In this document: piece by piece, positions 1 to 6,572 of the stretch
Layout of the letters: each line of letters opens with the position of its first letter
How positions within the stretch are numbered: the first letter of the stretch is position 1
Source: an uncultured Lachnospiraceae bacterium
Lineage (GTDB): Bacteria > Bacillota > Clostridia > Lachnospirales > Lachnospiraceae
Direction of reading: 5' to 3'
Assembly: GCA_910579325.1 (NCBI GenBank)
Contig: CAJTTU010000073.1
Span: forward strand, 1-17,542
Length of the DNA: 17,542 nucleotides
Made by a program: the position numbers and the translations under genes
The notes under the pieces: generated by a model
The model's database searches: none
Told to the model about the DNA's origin: nothing
What the model saw: only the letters and a program-made list of their open reading frames with translations

Positions 1-98
1 CATCTTTATTTATTTACAACAATTAAAATACATCATTTCTCCGATAAATGCAAGCACTTTTTTCCCATATCCATATAATTTGTGGTTATGGCTTTTAT

Positions 99-140
99 GC
101 CTGCAGGTAAATCCTTTGAACTTTTACCATTTTTTCAGGC
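99..140. other. Imperfect nested inverted repeat downstream of the sortase gene
   Basis: Just past the sortase stop codon there is an outer pair GCCTG (99-103) / CAGGC (136-140) and an inner pair GGTAAA (106-111) / TTTACC (123-128) around an 11-base loop. It could fold in the transcript of the minus-strand sortase gene and protect or end the message. No T-run follows it on the minus strand, so it is not a textbook intrinsic terminator. The remaining bases 1-98 are AT-rich and show nothing else I can support. Confidence 0.3.
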
Positions 141-149
141 TTTGCCACT

Positions 150-935
150 TTATTCGATCTTTACCCCCTGGACGATAAAACGGCCGTTATTCACATTCGT
201 ACAGGTGGACAATGTAATAATCTGGTCATCCGGGTCCACGCCTATCCCAGTATTGATCACGGACCAGGACTGCATCAGGGCAATATAATTCATAAAATCT
301 TCGTCATCGGCAAAGCCGTACTGGTAAGCCTCGCTGCTTTCTCCCGTCCGGAACGCGGCAAAAATGGCATAGACAGAAACGCCTTCTTCCGTATAAATAC
401 TGAAATATCTGTGCTGCTCAAAAAATGCCTGATCCTCATACTGCATCAATGTGGCAAACATTGTGTTGTTCTTGATATTATGACCGTAGATAATGATATT
501 TTTCGCGTCCCAGCCTTCCTCATTCTCCGCCGCCATAAAGATAGTCCCGGCTTTATTCTGGGTTCCATAAAAGGTATGGGTCAGATAATAGGTGTTATCA
601 GCGCCCTGGACAATCGGATAATTGATATTGTCGTTCATGGCAAGCCAGCCGATATAATCCTTATTGATCTCACGCAGCTTTTCATGGCCGATGTCAAAGG
701 AAAGGGCGGCATTCTGCCCGGTACCTTCCGTCTCATCCTCCTGTCCGCCGGCATCCGGCTGAAACCCCTCCGGTACCACCGGCGGCAGCGTATCCGCATA
801 GACATCCTGGGCCAGCCTGTCATATTCGTTCTCGCCCACTTTATATTCCATTACGCTGCGGTACAGCTGGATTCCCGAAAATACGAACACCGCCGCCAAC
901 AAAAGTAAAACGATCCATTTGATTTTATGCCCCAT
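150..935 (-). CDS. srtB: Class B sortase (membrane-anchored cysteine transpeptidase)
   Basis: A 261-residue sortase, the enzyme that cuts a C-terminal sorting signal and joins the protein to cell-wall peptidoglycan or another pilin. Residues 7-25 form one hydrophobic N-terminal anchor, followed by an acidic linker (about 50-75) and the sortase beta-barrel (about 80-261). The catalytic triad is visible: His152 in IIYGHN, Cys245 in the TLSTC motif, and Arg252 in NNGRF. The NINYPIVQG and YGTQNKAGTIF segments are typical of class B. The ATG is preceded by GGAGA at normal spacing. No protein with an LPXTG- or NPQTN-like signal is encoded in the window, so its substrates lie elsewhere. It follows fba on the same strand after 94 bases. 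The gene symbol reflects the class, not a proven orthologue. Confidence 0.93.
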   Translation of the reverse strand: MGHKIKWIVLLLLAAVFVFSGIQLYRSVMEYKVGENEYDRLAQDVYADTLPPVVPEGFQPDAGGQEDETEGTGQNAALSFDIGHEKLREINKDYIGWLAMNDNINYPIVQGADNTYYLTHTFYGTQNKAGTIFMAAENEEGWDAKNIIIYGHNIKNNTMFATLMQYEDQAFFEQHRYFSIYTEEGVSVYAIFAAFRTGESSEAYQYGFADDEDFMNYIALMQSWSVINTGIGVDPDDQIITLSTCTNVNNGRFIVQGVKIE

Positions 936-998
936 GATTGTCTCCGTCCGTTTATAATGAAACTATGCATTCCGTATCATTTTTGTGCATTGCAAAAT

Positions 999-1029
999 GT
1001 ATTGCCAGTCATGAAACGGACAGCAATAC
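999..1029 (-). terminator. Hairpin directly abutting the fba stop codon, possible weak terminator
   Basis: A perfect 7-bp inverted repeat, GTATTGC (999-1005) and GCAATAC (1023-1029), sits immediately after the fba TGA. On the minus strand it is followed by ACATTTTGC, a poor T-tract. It may attenuate read-through from fba into the sortase gene or stabilise the 3' end. Confidence 0.42.
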
Positions 1030-1893
1030 TCAGGCTTTTCCCACAGAATCGAACAGTTCCAGCTTCTCTTTCACGGTCTCCTTGATGGCCTCCGCGCCGG
1101 GCGCAAGCAGTTTTCTGGGATCATAACCCTTACCCTTCTGATCCTTACCTTCCTCCACATACTTTCTGGTAGCGGCCGCGAAGGACAGCTGGCACTCCGT
1201 ATTTACATTAATCTTGCTGACGCCTAAAGAAATGGCCTTTTTAATCATATCTGCCGGAATACCCGTGCCGCCGTGAAGCACCAGGGGCATTTCCCCTACC
1301 TTCTCATTCACTGCAGCCAGAACGTCAAAATTCAGGCCCTGCCAGTTCTCCGGATACTGTCCGTGGATATTGCCGATGCCGGCTGCCAGAATATCGATGC
1401 CAAGATCCGCGATCATCTTGCACTCATTGGGATCGGCGCACTCGCCCATGCCAACTACGCCGTCTTCTTCGCCGCCGATGGAGCCCACCTCGGCCTCCAG
1501 GGAAATTCCTTTTTCCTTACAGATCCTTACCAGCTCGCGGGTCTTCTCCACATTCTCCTCGATGGGATAATGGGAGCCGTCGAACATAATGGATGAGAAG
1601 CCCGCCTCGATACATTTCAGGCAGCCTTCGTAAGTGCCGTGATCCAGATGGAGCGCCACCGGAACGGTGATCCCCATCTCCTCGATCATGGCCTTTACCA
1701 TGGCGGCAACCGTCTTAAAGCCTGTCATATATTTCCCCGCGCCCTCGGACACGCCCAGGATCACAGGGGAGTTCAGCTCCTGTGCCGTGGCCAGCACGGA
1801 CTTTGTCCACTCCAGGTTATTGATATTGATCTGGGCAACCGCATATTTGCCCGCTCTCGCTTTTTGCAGCATTTCTGTTACTGGTACTAACAT
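1030..1893 (-). CDS. fba: Class II fructose-1,6-bisphosphate aldolase
   Basis: A zinc-dependent aldolase that reversibly cleaves fructose-1,6-bisphosphate to dihydroxyacetone phosphate and glyceraldehyde-3-phosphate in cytosolic glycolysis and gluconeogenesis. I start it at the ATG at 1893 (MLVPVTEML), because GGAGG stands 7 bases upstream; the reading frame can be extended upstream to 1929 but that start has no ribosome site. The 287-residue length fits the family. Visible motifs are HLDHG with catalytic Asp84 and zinc ligand His85, further zinc ligands His177 (GNIHG) and His207 (LHGGTG), the EAEVGSIGGEEDG loop (about 133-145), and NVNTE (229-233), which contacts phosphate. The related sugar-bisphosphate aldolases (tagatose type, GatY/KbaY) share these motifs; Fba is the likelier call from the overall sequence of Gram-positive Fba enzymes. 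Confidence 0.93.
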   Translation of the reverse strand: MLVPVTEMLQKARAGKYAVAQININNLEWTKSVLATAQELNSPVILGVSEGAGKYMTGFKTVAAMVKAMIEEMGITVPVALHLDHGTYEGCLKCIEAGFSSIMFDGSHYPIEENVEKTRELVRICKEKGISLEAEVGSIGGEEDGVVGMGECADPNECKMIADLGIDILAAGIGNIHGQYPENWQGLNFDVLAAVNEKVGEMPLVLHGGTGIPADMIKKAISLGVSKINVNTECQLSFAAATRKYVEEGKDQKGKGYDPRKLLAPGAEAIKETVKEKLELFDSVGKA

Positions 1894-1954
1894 CTCTATT
1901 CCTCCATATATCACGTAATTTGAGGGCACGTCCGCTGACGCCCCGGTTTCGTTT

Positions 1955-1960
1955 ATTATA
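1955..1960 (-). promoter_or_regulatory. Candidate -10 box of the fba promoter
   Basis: A perfect TATAAT on the minus strand, about 60 bases before the fba start. The -35 at 17-base spacing is poor (TTTTAA). Between it and the ribosome site lies a small GC-rich hairpin (GGG 1924-1926, CGTC 1929-1932, loop of 4, GACG 1937-1940, CCC 1941-1943) that would be in the 5' leader. Confidence 0.5.
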
Positions 1961-2080
1961 ACTCGAATCAGCAGAAATTAAAATAGGGAATCCGCGAAAG
2001 TTTGGAAAATCGCTTCTGCAGCGTAATAAAAGTATAAAAACTCCATAACAGCATCAAAAAGGGATTATGAAACACCCATA

Positions 2081-2764
2081 TCACCGCAGCAGCACCGGCA
2101 CCTCGCTGCTAATCTCCAGGCTGTCCGTTCCCACCTTACAGTCATAAGCCAGGATATGGACGCCGGCCTGACAGGCTTTCGCCAGCGCGTCGGCAAATTC
2201 CGGATGCCCGGCCCTGTTTGGCTCAAAATATCTGACGCCCTCCATCTGAATAACAAACAGGATATATGCCTCAATGCCTGCCGCGAGGGACTTTTCCAGT
2301 TCGCCCAGATGCTTGATTCCCCTGTCCGTAGGCGCGTCCGGAAAGCGCACAATCCCGTCCTCCTCCAGCGTGACCCCTTTTACCTCTACCAGAATCTTAC
2401 GCTTTTCTGTCTCGGCATAAATGTCGATTCTTGAATCCCCATAAGTTTTTTCCCTGATCAGCCTGGTAATGCCGGAGCAAAGCCCTCCGGCCTGCACCCA
2501 TTCCTGGGCCACCTGGTTCGGCGCCTGGGAATCCACGTTTACCAGACGCTCCCCTTTATAAACGCTGATCAGGTCATACCGGGTTTTCCGCTTTGTGCTG
2601 TCGATTTCACTGACAAACACCCTGGCATTCGGCACAAACAGTTCTTTGCACCGCCCCGTATTTTTCACATGACAGTATTCCTCTTTCCCATCCACCGTTA
2701 CCCGGGCTACAAACCGGTTCAGGCGCTCTAAAAAGATTCCTTCTTTGATATTCGTATATTTCAT
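2081..2764 (-). CDS. sfsA: SfsA family protein (DNA/RNA nuclease-like)
   Basis: A 227-residue full-length SfsA. The family was named for sugar fermentation stimulation in E. coli; its members have an N-terminal OB-fold nucleic-acid-binding part and a C-terminal PD-(D/E)XK nuclease-like part. The family signature is clear: FLERLNRFVARV, the CHVKNTGRCKELF segment, VNVDSQAPNQVAQEW, and the nuclease-like core RIDIY followed by ILVEVKGVTL. The conserved FPDAPTDRGIKHL and NRAGHPEFADAL segments follow. The ATG is preceded by AAGGATG at suitable spacing. It is transcribed away from the FeoA-domain gene, with its own promoter in the 134-base gap. The physiological role in Gram-positives is not established; the family assignment is secure. 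Confidence 0.93.
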   Translation of the reverse strand: MKYTNIKEGIFLERLNRFVARVTVDGKEEYCHVKNTGRCKELFVPNARVFVSEIDSTKRKTRYDLISVYKGERLVNVDSQAPNQVAQEWVQAGGLCSGITRLIREKTYGDSRIDIYAETEKRKILVEVKGVTLEEDGIVRFPDAPTDRGIKHLGELEKSLAAGIEAYILFVIQMEGVRYFEPNRAGHPEFADALAKACQAGVHILAYDCKVGTDSLEISSEVPVLLR

Positions 2765-2814
2765 AAACTCATCCTTATTCTTTTGCGGCTTTTCTGCCGT
2801 TTCGCACTCCGTCT

Positions 2815-2843
2815 ATTATAAGGCAAGACATTTTAAAACACAA
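2815..2843 (-). promoter_or_regulatory. Promoter of sfsA
   Basis: On the minus strand there is TTGTGT (2843-2838), a 17-base spacer, and a perfect TATAAT (2820-2815), about 50 bases before the sfsA start. The -35 matches the consensus at three of six positions. Confidence 0.55.
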
Positions 2844-2863
2844 GAAAAAACATTGGCATATAC

Positions 2864-2869
2864 TATAAT
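2864..2869 (+). promoter_or_regulatory. -10 box of the FeoA-domain gene
   Basis: A perfect TATAAT stands 30 bases before the start codon, in the divergent gap with sfsA. No good -35 is seen at 16-18 bases upstream, which may mean an activator is needed. No clear Fur or DtxR-like palindrome was recognised. Confidence 0.45.
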
Positions 2870-2898
2870 GAACAGTTCTATTTTTCAGAGAGGAAGCA

Positions 2899-3225
2899 AT
2901 GAAATGCGATTCATATTGTAATTCCGGCCGCGAATCCGGTTATCTGAATGAAATGTGTCCCGGCGAAACCGCCGTGATCCTGTCCCTTAACGCAAAAGGC
3001 GGGATTCGGCGCCGTCTCATAGATCTTGGCTTTATCAGCGGCACAAACATCCGCTGTGTCCTGACCGGACGGCACAGGGAATCCTCTGCCTACCTGGTGC
3101 GGAACACCCTGATTGCCCTCCGCAAAGAGGACGCCTCACTCATCCGCATACGACCCGCCGCAGACCACGGCGGCGAACGCCTCGACGAGACAGTCTGCAA
3201 GGCTGCGGAATGTGAGAAACCTTAG
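2899..3225 (+). CDS. Stand-alone FeoA-domain protein
   Basis: A 108-residue protein with one FeoA (SH3-like) domain at about residues 14-86. Typical features are the PGETAVI start of the domain, RRRLIDLGF (38-45) followed by I-GT, and the closing LIALRKEDASLIRI. FeoA is the small cytosolic partner of the ferrous-iron transporter FeoB, but no feoB lies nearby, and the same domain also occurs alone. It is longer than a usual FeoA (about 75 residues): a 13-residue head carries Cys3 and Cys7 and a tail beyond residue 87 carries Cys100 and Cys105. The ATG is preceded by GAGAGGAA. It is monocistronic, bounded by its own promoter and a strong hairpin terminator. A role in iron sensing or in modulating a distant FeoB is only inference. 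Confidence 0.82.
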   Translation: MKCDSYCNSGRESGYLNEMCPGETAVILSLNAKGGIRRRLIDLGFISGTNIRCVLTGRHRESSAYLVRNTLIALRKEDASLIRIRPAADHGGERLDETVCKAAECEKP

Positions 3226-3253
3226 CCACGTATAAAACCTTTCATATAACTTT

Positions 3254-3294
3254 AAAAACCGCTTTTGAAGGCCACTGCCGATAAAGCGGTTTTT
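3254..3294 (+). terminator. Intrinsic terminator after the FeoA-domain gene
   Basis: A 12-bp perfect stem, AAAAACCGCTTT (3254-3265) and AAAGCGGTTTTT (3283-3294), with a 17-base loop, lies 28 bases after the stop codon. The A-run before and T-run within the distal arm are the usual layout and would also work on the other strand. Confidence 0.82.
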
Positions 3295-3332
3295 ATTGCA
3301 AGGCTTTCAGAAAAATATGTTGGCATGAATTT

Positions 3333-3363
3333 CAGGCAGTAAATTTTGAGCGAATTTCGCCTG
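3333..3363. repeat. Inverted repeat upstream of the CHR transporter promoter
   Basis: CAGGC (3333-3337) pairs with GCCTG (3359-3363), and AAATT (3341-3345) with AATTT (3353-3357), leaving a short loop. It lies just upstream of the candidate promoter at 3372. It could be a regulator site or a transcript structure; nothing decides between them. Confidence 0.3.
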
Positions 3364-3371
3364 CCGCATCA

Positions 3372-3400
3372 TTGCAAAATCCTACCGTCCATGATAGGAT
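3372..3400 (+). promoter_or_regulatory. Candidate promoter with overlapping palindrome for the CHR transporter pair
   Basis: TTGCAA (3372-3377), a 17-base spacer and TAGGAT (3395-3400) form a plausible promoter about 50 bases before the first transporter gene. The -10 is also the right half of an inverted repeat ATCCTA (3379-3384) / TAGGAT (3395-3400), the geometry of a repressor site that would block RNA polymerase. Confidence 0.4.
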
Positions 3401-3450
3401 AAAATCCAGACAGCGCAACAATCTATCCATGCACCGAAAAGAGAATTCCT

Positions 3451-4038
3451 ATGAAAGAAAAACACATTTTATACCGCCTGTTTCTGACCTTTATGAAAAT
3501 CGGCCTGTTTACCTTCGGCGGCGGCTATGCCATGATCTCCATCATAGAAAATATCTGTGTGGAGAAAAACAAATGGATCACCAACGACGAAATGATGAAT
3601 GTCACCATAATCGCCGAATCCACGCCCGGCCCCATCGCCATCAACTGCGCCACCTTTGTGGGCTACCGGCAGGCCGGTCTGATCGGCGCGGCGGCCGCCA
3701 CTTTGGGCGTGACGATTCCATCCTTTGTCATTATCTTTGCCATCTCCCTTTTCTTGGATAATTTTCTTGAGATCGCCGTGATCGCCCATGCCTTCAATGG
3801 CATTAAAATCGGCGTGGGCGTTCTGATTGTAGAAGCGGCGGCGAAGATGATGAAAAACATGAAAAGGCAGTGGCTGCCCTCCGTCATTATGGCCGCTTCC
3901 TTTACGGCCATGCTGCTGATCAATCTGTTTTCCTGGAGCTTTTCCTCCATCAGCCTGATGCTGATCGCCGCCGTGGTCAGCCTTTCCATCTTTATCCTGG
4001 AAACTAAAATTTTGCGAAAGGGCGGTGAACAGAAATGA
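3451..4038 (+). CDS. Chromate-transporter (CHR) family protein, first half of a pair
   Basis: A 195-residue membrane protein made of one CHR domain. Bacillota often carry short CHR proteins as adjacent pairs that work together as the equivalent of one full-length ChrA; characterised members export chromate, but many have unknown substrates. Family marks are FTFGGGYAM (20-28), the conserved AESTPGPIAINCATFVGY stretch (55-72), and several hydrophobic segments (about 78-102, 105-125, 135-160, 165-185). The start is the ATG with a weak GAGA-type ribosome site; a longer reading frame in another phase is a shadow. The stop overlaps the next gene's start by 4 bases (ATGA), so the two are translationally coupled. 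Whether chromate is the real substrate cannot be told from the sequence. Confidence 0.88.
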   Translation: MKEKHILYRLFLTFMKIGLFTFGGGYAMISIIENICVEKNKWITNDEMMNVTIIAESTPGPIAINCATFVGYRQAGLIGAAAATLGVTIPSFVIIFAISLFLDNFLEIAVIAHAFNGIKIGVGVLIVEAAAKMMKNMKRQWLPSVIMAASFTAMLLINLFSWSFSSISLMLIAAVVSLSIFILETKILRKGGEQK

Positions 4039-4595
4039 TTTATTTAGAATTATTCTGGAATTTCCTCCGAGTAAGCTGTTTTGCCTTCGGCGGCGCTTAC
4101 AGCGCCATCCCTCTGATCCGTGATGTGGTACTCTCTCACGGATGGCTGACAGACGAGACCCTGACCTATATGATCGCCGTCAGCGAAAGTACGCCGGGAC
4201 CGATTATGGTGAACCTGGCCACCTATGTAGGCAGTAGCCAGGCAGGTTTTTTCGGCGCCGTTCTTGCTACGCTGGCAGTGATTCTCCCCTCCTTCGTTAT
4301 CATCCTGCTGGCAATGGTGGTACTGAAAACAATGATCGACAACATTTATGTCCAGGCTGTTCTGGAAGGACTGAAGCCCTGCATCATCGGCATTATTCTG
4401 GCCACCGGCATTTATATGTGCATCAACAACTGCCTGGGACAGGCGCAGAATTTTTCCATTGACTGGCAGGCCGTGATTCTTCTGGCCCTTTTGCTGGCAT
4501 TGACGGCAGGGGCAAAATTTCTGGCAAAAAAGAAGCTGTCCCCCATTATGCTGATTCTTATATCTGCCTTCCTTGGGACCATAATATATCATTAA
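4035..4595 (+). CDS. Chromate-transporter (CHR) family protein, second half of a pair
   Basis: A 186-residue single-domain CHR protein, homologous to its upstream partner. It shares the FAFGGAYSAI segment (16-25), the SESTPGPIMVNLATYVG motif (50-66) and the same run of hydrophobic helices. The start overlaps the stop of the first half by ATGA, with GGTGA just upstream, so the two halves are made together and probably assemble as an antiparallel heterodimer (inference from the family). Its last 38 bases overlap the end of the convergent acyltransferase gene, so no separate terminator exists between them. Confidence 0.88.
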   Translation: MIYLELFWNFLRVSCFAFGGAYSAIPLIRDVVLSHGWLTDETLTYMIAVSESTPGPIMVNLATYVGSSQAGFFGAVLATLAVILPSFVIILLAMVVLKTMIDNIYVQAVLEGLKPCIIGIILATGIYMCINNCLGQAQNFSIDWQAVILLALLLALTAGAKFLAKKKLSPIMLILISAFLGTIIYH

Positions 4596-5286
4596 TCTTT
4601 TCCGCCACCCGCTGCTGAACCAGGGCGGCGATTTCCAGCGATTTCATATCCTTATACGCTTCATAGTACAGAGGCGGCAGAAAATAAACCTGAACAGTCA
4701 CCGGTTCCACGGAATGGCTGTCAAAAGGCTTAAAGCTGTCGATCAATGCCACCGGGACGATGGGGCACCTGGCATTGATGGCGCTTTTAAAGCTGCCGCC
4801 TTTGAAGCTCTGTATCCGGTTTTTATGTATGGAACGTGTCCCTTCCGCAAAGATCACATAATTCCGGCCCTCTTTTACCTCTGCCGTCATCTGACGGATC
4901 ACCTGCACGGAGCCCCTTACGTCCTCCCTGTCGATGAACTGGGCTTTCAAAAGCTGGCGGATCTGTTTCACCAGAAATACGTTCGCCACCTCTTTTTTCA
5001 TCACCACGGTAAACGGATGGGGGCAGCATTCCAGCAGCGCCAGCACATCAAACATACCCTGATGGTTGGGAAATATCACATACCCCATTTTTTCCGGAAG
5101 GTTCTCAAGACCAGACGCCTGTACGATCACCCGCCCGGCTTTATTCGCCCTGGTTGTCACCATTTTGAGAAAAGAAAACTTTTCCAGCTCCGTATGCTTA
5201 TCGCTTTTCGCCCACAGACAGATCCTCGCAAACCAAAAAGGCGCGATCCAAATCAGTTTAATAACCATCAACGCGATTCTTTTCAT
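4558..5286 (-). CDS. plsC: 1-acyl-sn-glycerol-3-phosphate acyltransferase (PlsC family)
   Basis: A 242-residue acyltransferase of the LPLAT family, which places the second acyl chain on lysophosphatidic acid to make phosphatidic acid at the inner face of the membrane. I start it at the ATG at 5286 (MKRIALMVIKLIW), which is preceded by GAGAGGAG; the frame is open to 5337 but that start has no ribosome site. An N-terminal hydrophobic segment (about 4-25) is followed by the catalytic NHQGMFD box (His75, Asp80, the HX4D motif), the FIDR block (117-120), and FAEGTRS (146-152), which binds the glycerol phosphate. The 5' end overlaps the upstream DUF3810 gene by 29 bases, so the pair is an operon. 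The 3' end overlaps the convergent CHR gene by 38 bases. Confidence 0.88.
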   Translation of the reverse strand: MKRIALMVIKLIWIAPFWFARICLWAKSDKHTELEKFSFLKMVTTRANKAGRVIVQASGLENLPEKMGYVIFPNHQGMFDVLALLECCPHPFTVVMKKEVANVFLVKQIRQLLKAQFIDREDVRGSVQVIRQMTAEVKEGRNYVIFAEGTRSIHKNRIQSFKGGSFKSAINARCPIVPVALIDSFKPFDSHSVEPVTVQVYFLPPLYYEAYKDMKSLEIAALVQQRVAEKINDILWSQGRQI

Positions 5287-6460
5287 CCTGATGCTCCTCT
5301 CTTCTGTACGCCAGCAGCAAATCCACCATTCTCCCATAGCTTTTCACGCCGTCATCCTGGCTGTTCAGCTTCAAATATGTATTGTTCACGGTCTGAGACA
5401 CCTCTGCCGCTTTCCCATCATACTGGCGCCAGAACGCGCTGTCCGCCTGCAAATCCTCTTTCGCGTTCTGACAGAGGCCGGCGTAAATTTCCCGATATGC
5501 CTCCTTTTCCCCCGCATTCCACAGCGCGTCCATGGCGTAGCTGAATGCCAGCATGTGACCGCTGTAAGTAAACTGGGGCTGATCGGAGGCCATACAGGCC
5601 AGCCAGGCCACAAAATTCGCCTCGTCCTCCCGCATATACCCTTTTAGATGGGACAGCTCATGGCAGAGCGTAGACGGAACGTTGAATACAGGCATCTCCC
5701 GGTTATAATTGGCTTCGATGGTAAACGGGCTGTAAATTCCCATAATTTTCACTTTCGACAGCAGGCCGGACTGCCAGACTGCTTTTGGCTCAGGGGTAAA
5801 ACCCGAAAGGCTCTCGTAGGTTTCACCCGCTTCCTTCATGGCCAGAACCGCCTGCCGTTCCATCAGATCCAACGATGTAAAACGGGCGTCTCCTTTTGCA
5901 GGCATCGTCGTATTATCGCTGTCGATCTCATCAGCCGGCGCCGCGTCACTGCGGTTAATTTCCTCTGCCGACACCGCATTGCCGCGGTTACTCTCTCCGG
6001 CCAGCATCGCATCGCTGCGATTGATTTCCTCAGCCAGATACGCACACAATTCACGGAGTTCCTCCTTTGAGGACTGCTTCATGACGAAACCTTCATTTTC
6101 TGAAAAAGGAACGCTGTGATAGTTGATTCCGCAAAACAGCGTAAAAATCAGAAGCAGCGCCGACGCCGTCAACGTAAAGGAAGCACAATAATTTTTCAGG
6201 ACGCCGGGTCCGCTGCGATACGTCAGAATCACTGACACAGCCGTATACAGCGCAATCCATGCCAGAAACAGATAAACCCCCAGTTCCGCCGCGCTGAACG
6301 GAAAAAAAGAAAAAAATCCGCCTATCACAAAAACCATGCGTGGATAAATCCTGCCGCCGTACCAGTCGGCAAACCCCTTTGTATATCTGGCCAGAACCTG
6401 CAATACCAGCGCCGCCGCCAGCAGGACGCCGGTTATCGCCCATTTCCTTCGTTCTCTCAC
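5258..6460 (-). CDS. DUF3810 family putative membrane zinc metalloprotease
   Basis: A protein of 400 residues with three hydrophobic N-terminal segments (about 8-24, 40-80 containing two, and 92-112) and a soluble C-terminal part carrying HELSH (267-271), an HExxH-like zinc site. Downstream GYMREDEANFVAWLAC supplies Glu residues suited to be the third zinc ligand. This matches the DUF3810 family, whose members are predicted membrane metalloproteases of unknown substrate. The only in-frame start without an intervening stop is the GTG at 6460. A better SD-ATG lies at 6490 in the same frame but is cut off by a TGA at 6466-6464. Residues 140-184 are a low-complexity insert encoded by four tandem 33-bp units. 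It overlaps plsC by 29 bases and probably shares its promoter near 6512. Confidence 0.8.
   Translation of the reverse strand: MRERRKWAITGVLLAAALVLQVLARYTKGFADWYGGRIYPRMVFVIGGFFSFFPFSAAELGVYLFLAWIALYTAVSVILTYRSGPGVLKNYCASFTLTASALLLIFTLFCGINYHSVPFSENEGFVMKQSSKEELRELCAYLAEEINRSDAMLAGESNRGNAVSAEEINRSDAAPADEIDSDNTTMPAKGDARFTSLDLMERQAVLAMKEAGETYESLSGFTPEPKAVWQSGLLSKVKIMGIYSPFTIEANYNREMPVFNVPSTLCHELSHLKGYMREDEANFVAWLACMASDQPQFTYSGHMLAFSYAMDALWNAGEKEAYREIYAGLCQNAKEDLQADSAFWRQYDGKAAEVSQTVNNTYLKLNSQDDGVKSYGRMVDLLLAYRREEHQDEKNRVDGY
5910..6041 (-). repeat. Four tandem 33-bp units inside the DUF3810 gene
   Basis: Units lie at 5910-5942, 5943-5975, 5976-6008 and 6009-6041, each 33 bp, in frame, and similar to E-E-I-N-R-S-D-A-x-x-A in the protein. 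The outer units are diverged and the first and third from the gene start (6009-6041, 5943-5975) are most alike. The period keeps the frame, so copy number can change without breaking the gene. It lies between the membrane part and the HELSH domain, so it acts as a linker. Confidence 0.8.
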
Positions 6461-6463
6461 GTC

Positions 6464-6490
6464 TCAATTCTCGCCCCCTGTGCCAAACAT
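6464..6490 (-). other. Eight-codon upstream ORF, in frame with DUF3810
   Basis: On the minus strand AGGAG stands 9-10 bases before an ATG (6490-6488) that opens MFGTGGEN and ends at TGA (6466-6464). One codon later comes the GTG used as the DUF3810 start, in the same frame. It is either a leader peptide whose termination feeds re-initiation at the GTG, or the original N-terminus cut by a nonsense change (TGG to TGA would be one base). Confidence 0.45.
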
Positions 6491-6511
6491 CTAACGTTTC
6501 TCCTACATTTC

Positions 6512-6520
6512 ATGATAGCA
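6512..6520 (-). promoter_or_regulatory. Extended -10 promoter for the DUF3810-plsC pair
   Basis: On the minus strand TGC-TATCAT forms an extended -10 element (TATCAT at 6517-6512) about 22 bases before the upstream ORF. The region 17 bases further up has no good -35, which is usual for extended -10 promoters. Confidence 0.45.
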
Positions 6521-6572
6521 CAAAAACAGTTTTTTTAACATACATTAATAAAAAAGCAGGATTGTAAACTTT

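Noticed and set aside
411..908. Plus-strand open frame of 165 codons across the sortase gene
   Set aside because: Antisense shadow: the opposite strand encodes a full sortase with its catalytic triad, and this frame has no ribosome site or family features.
4050..4592. Minus-strand open frame of 180 codons across the second CHR gene
   Set aside because: Antisense shadow of a clear CHR protein; its product is rich in His, Gln and Gly with no recognisable domain.
4714..5544. Plus-strand open frame of 276 codons opposite plsC and DUF3810
   Set aside because: It crosses two well-supported minus-strand genes and shows no domain, ribosome site or plausible start.
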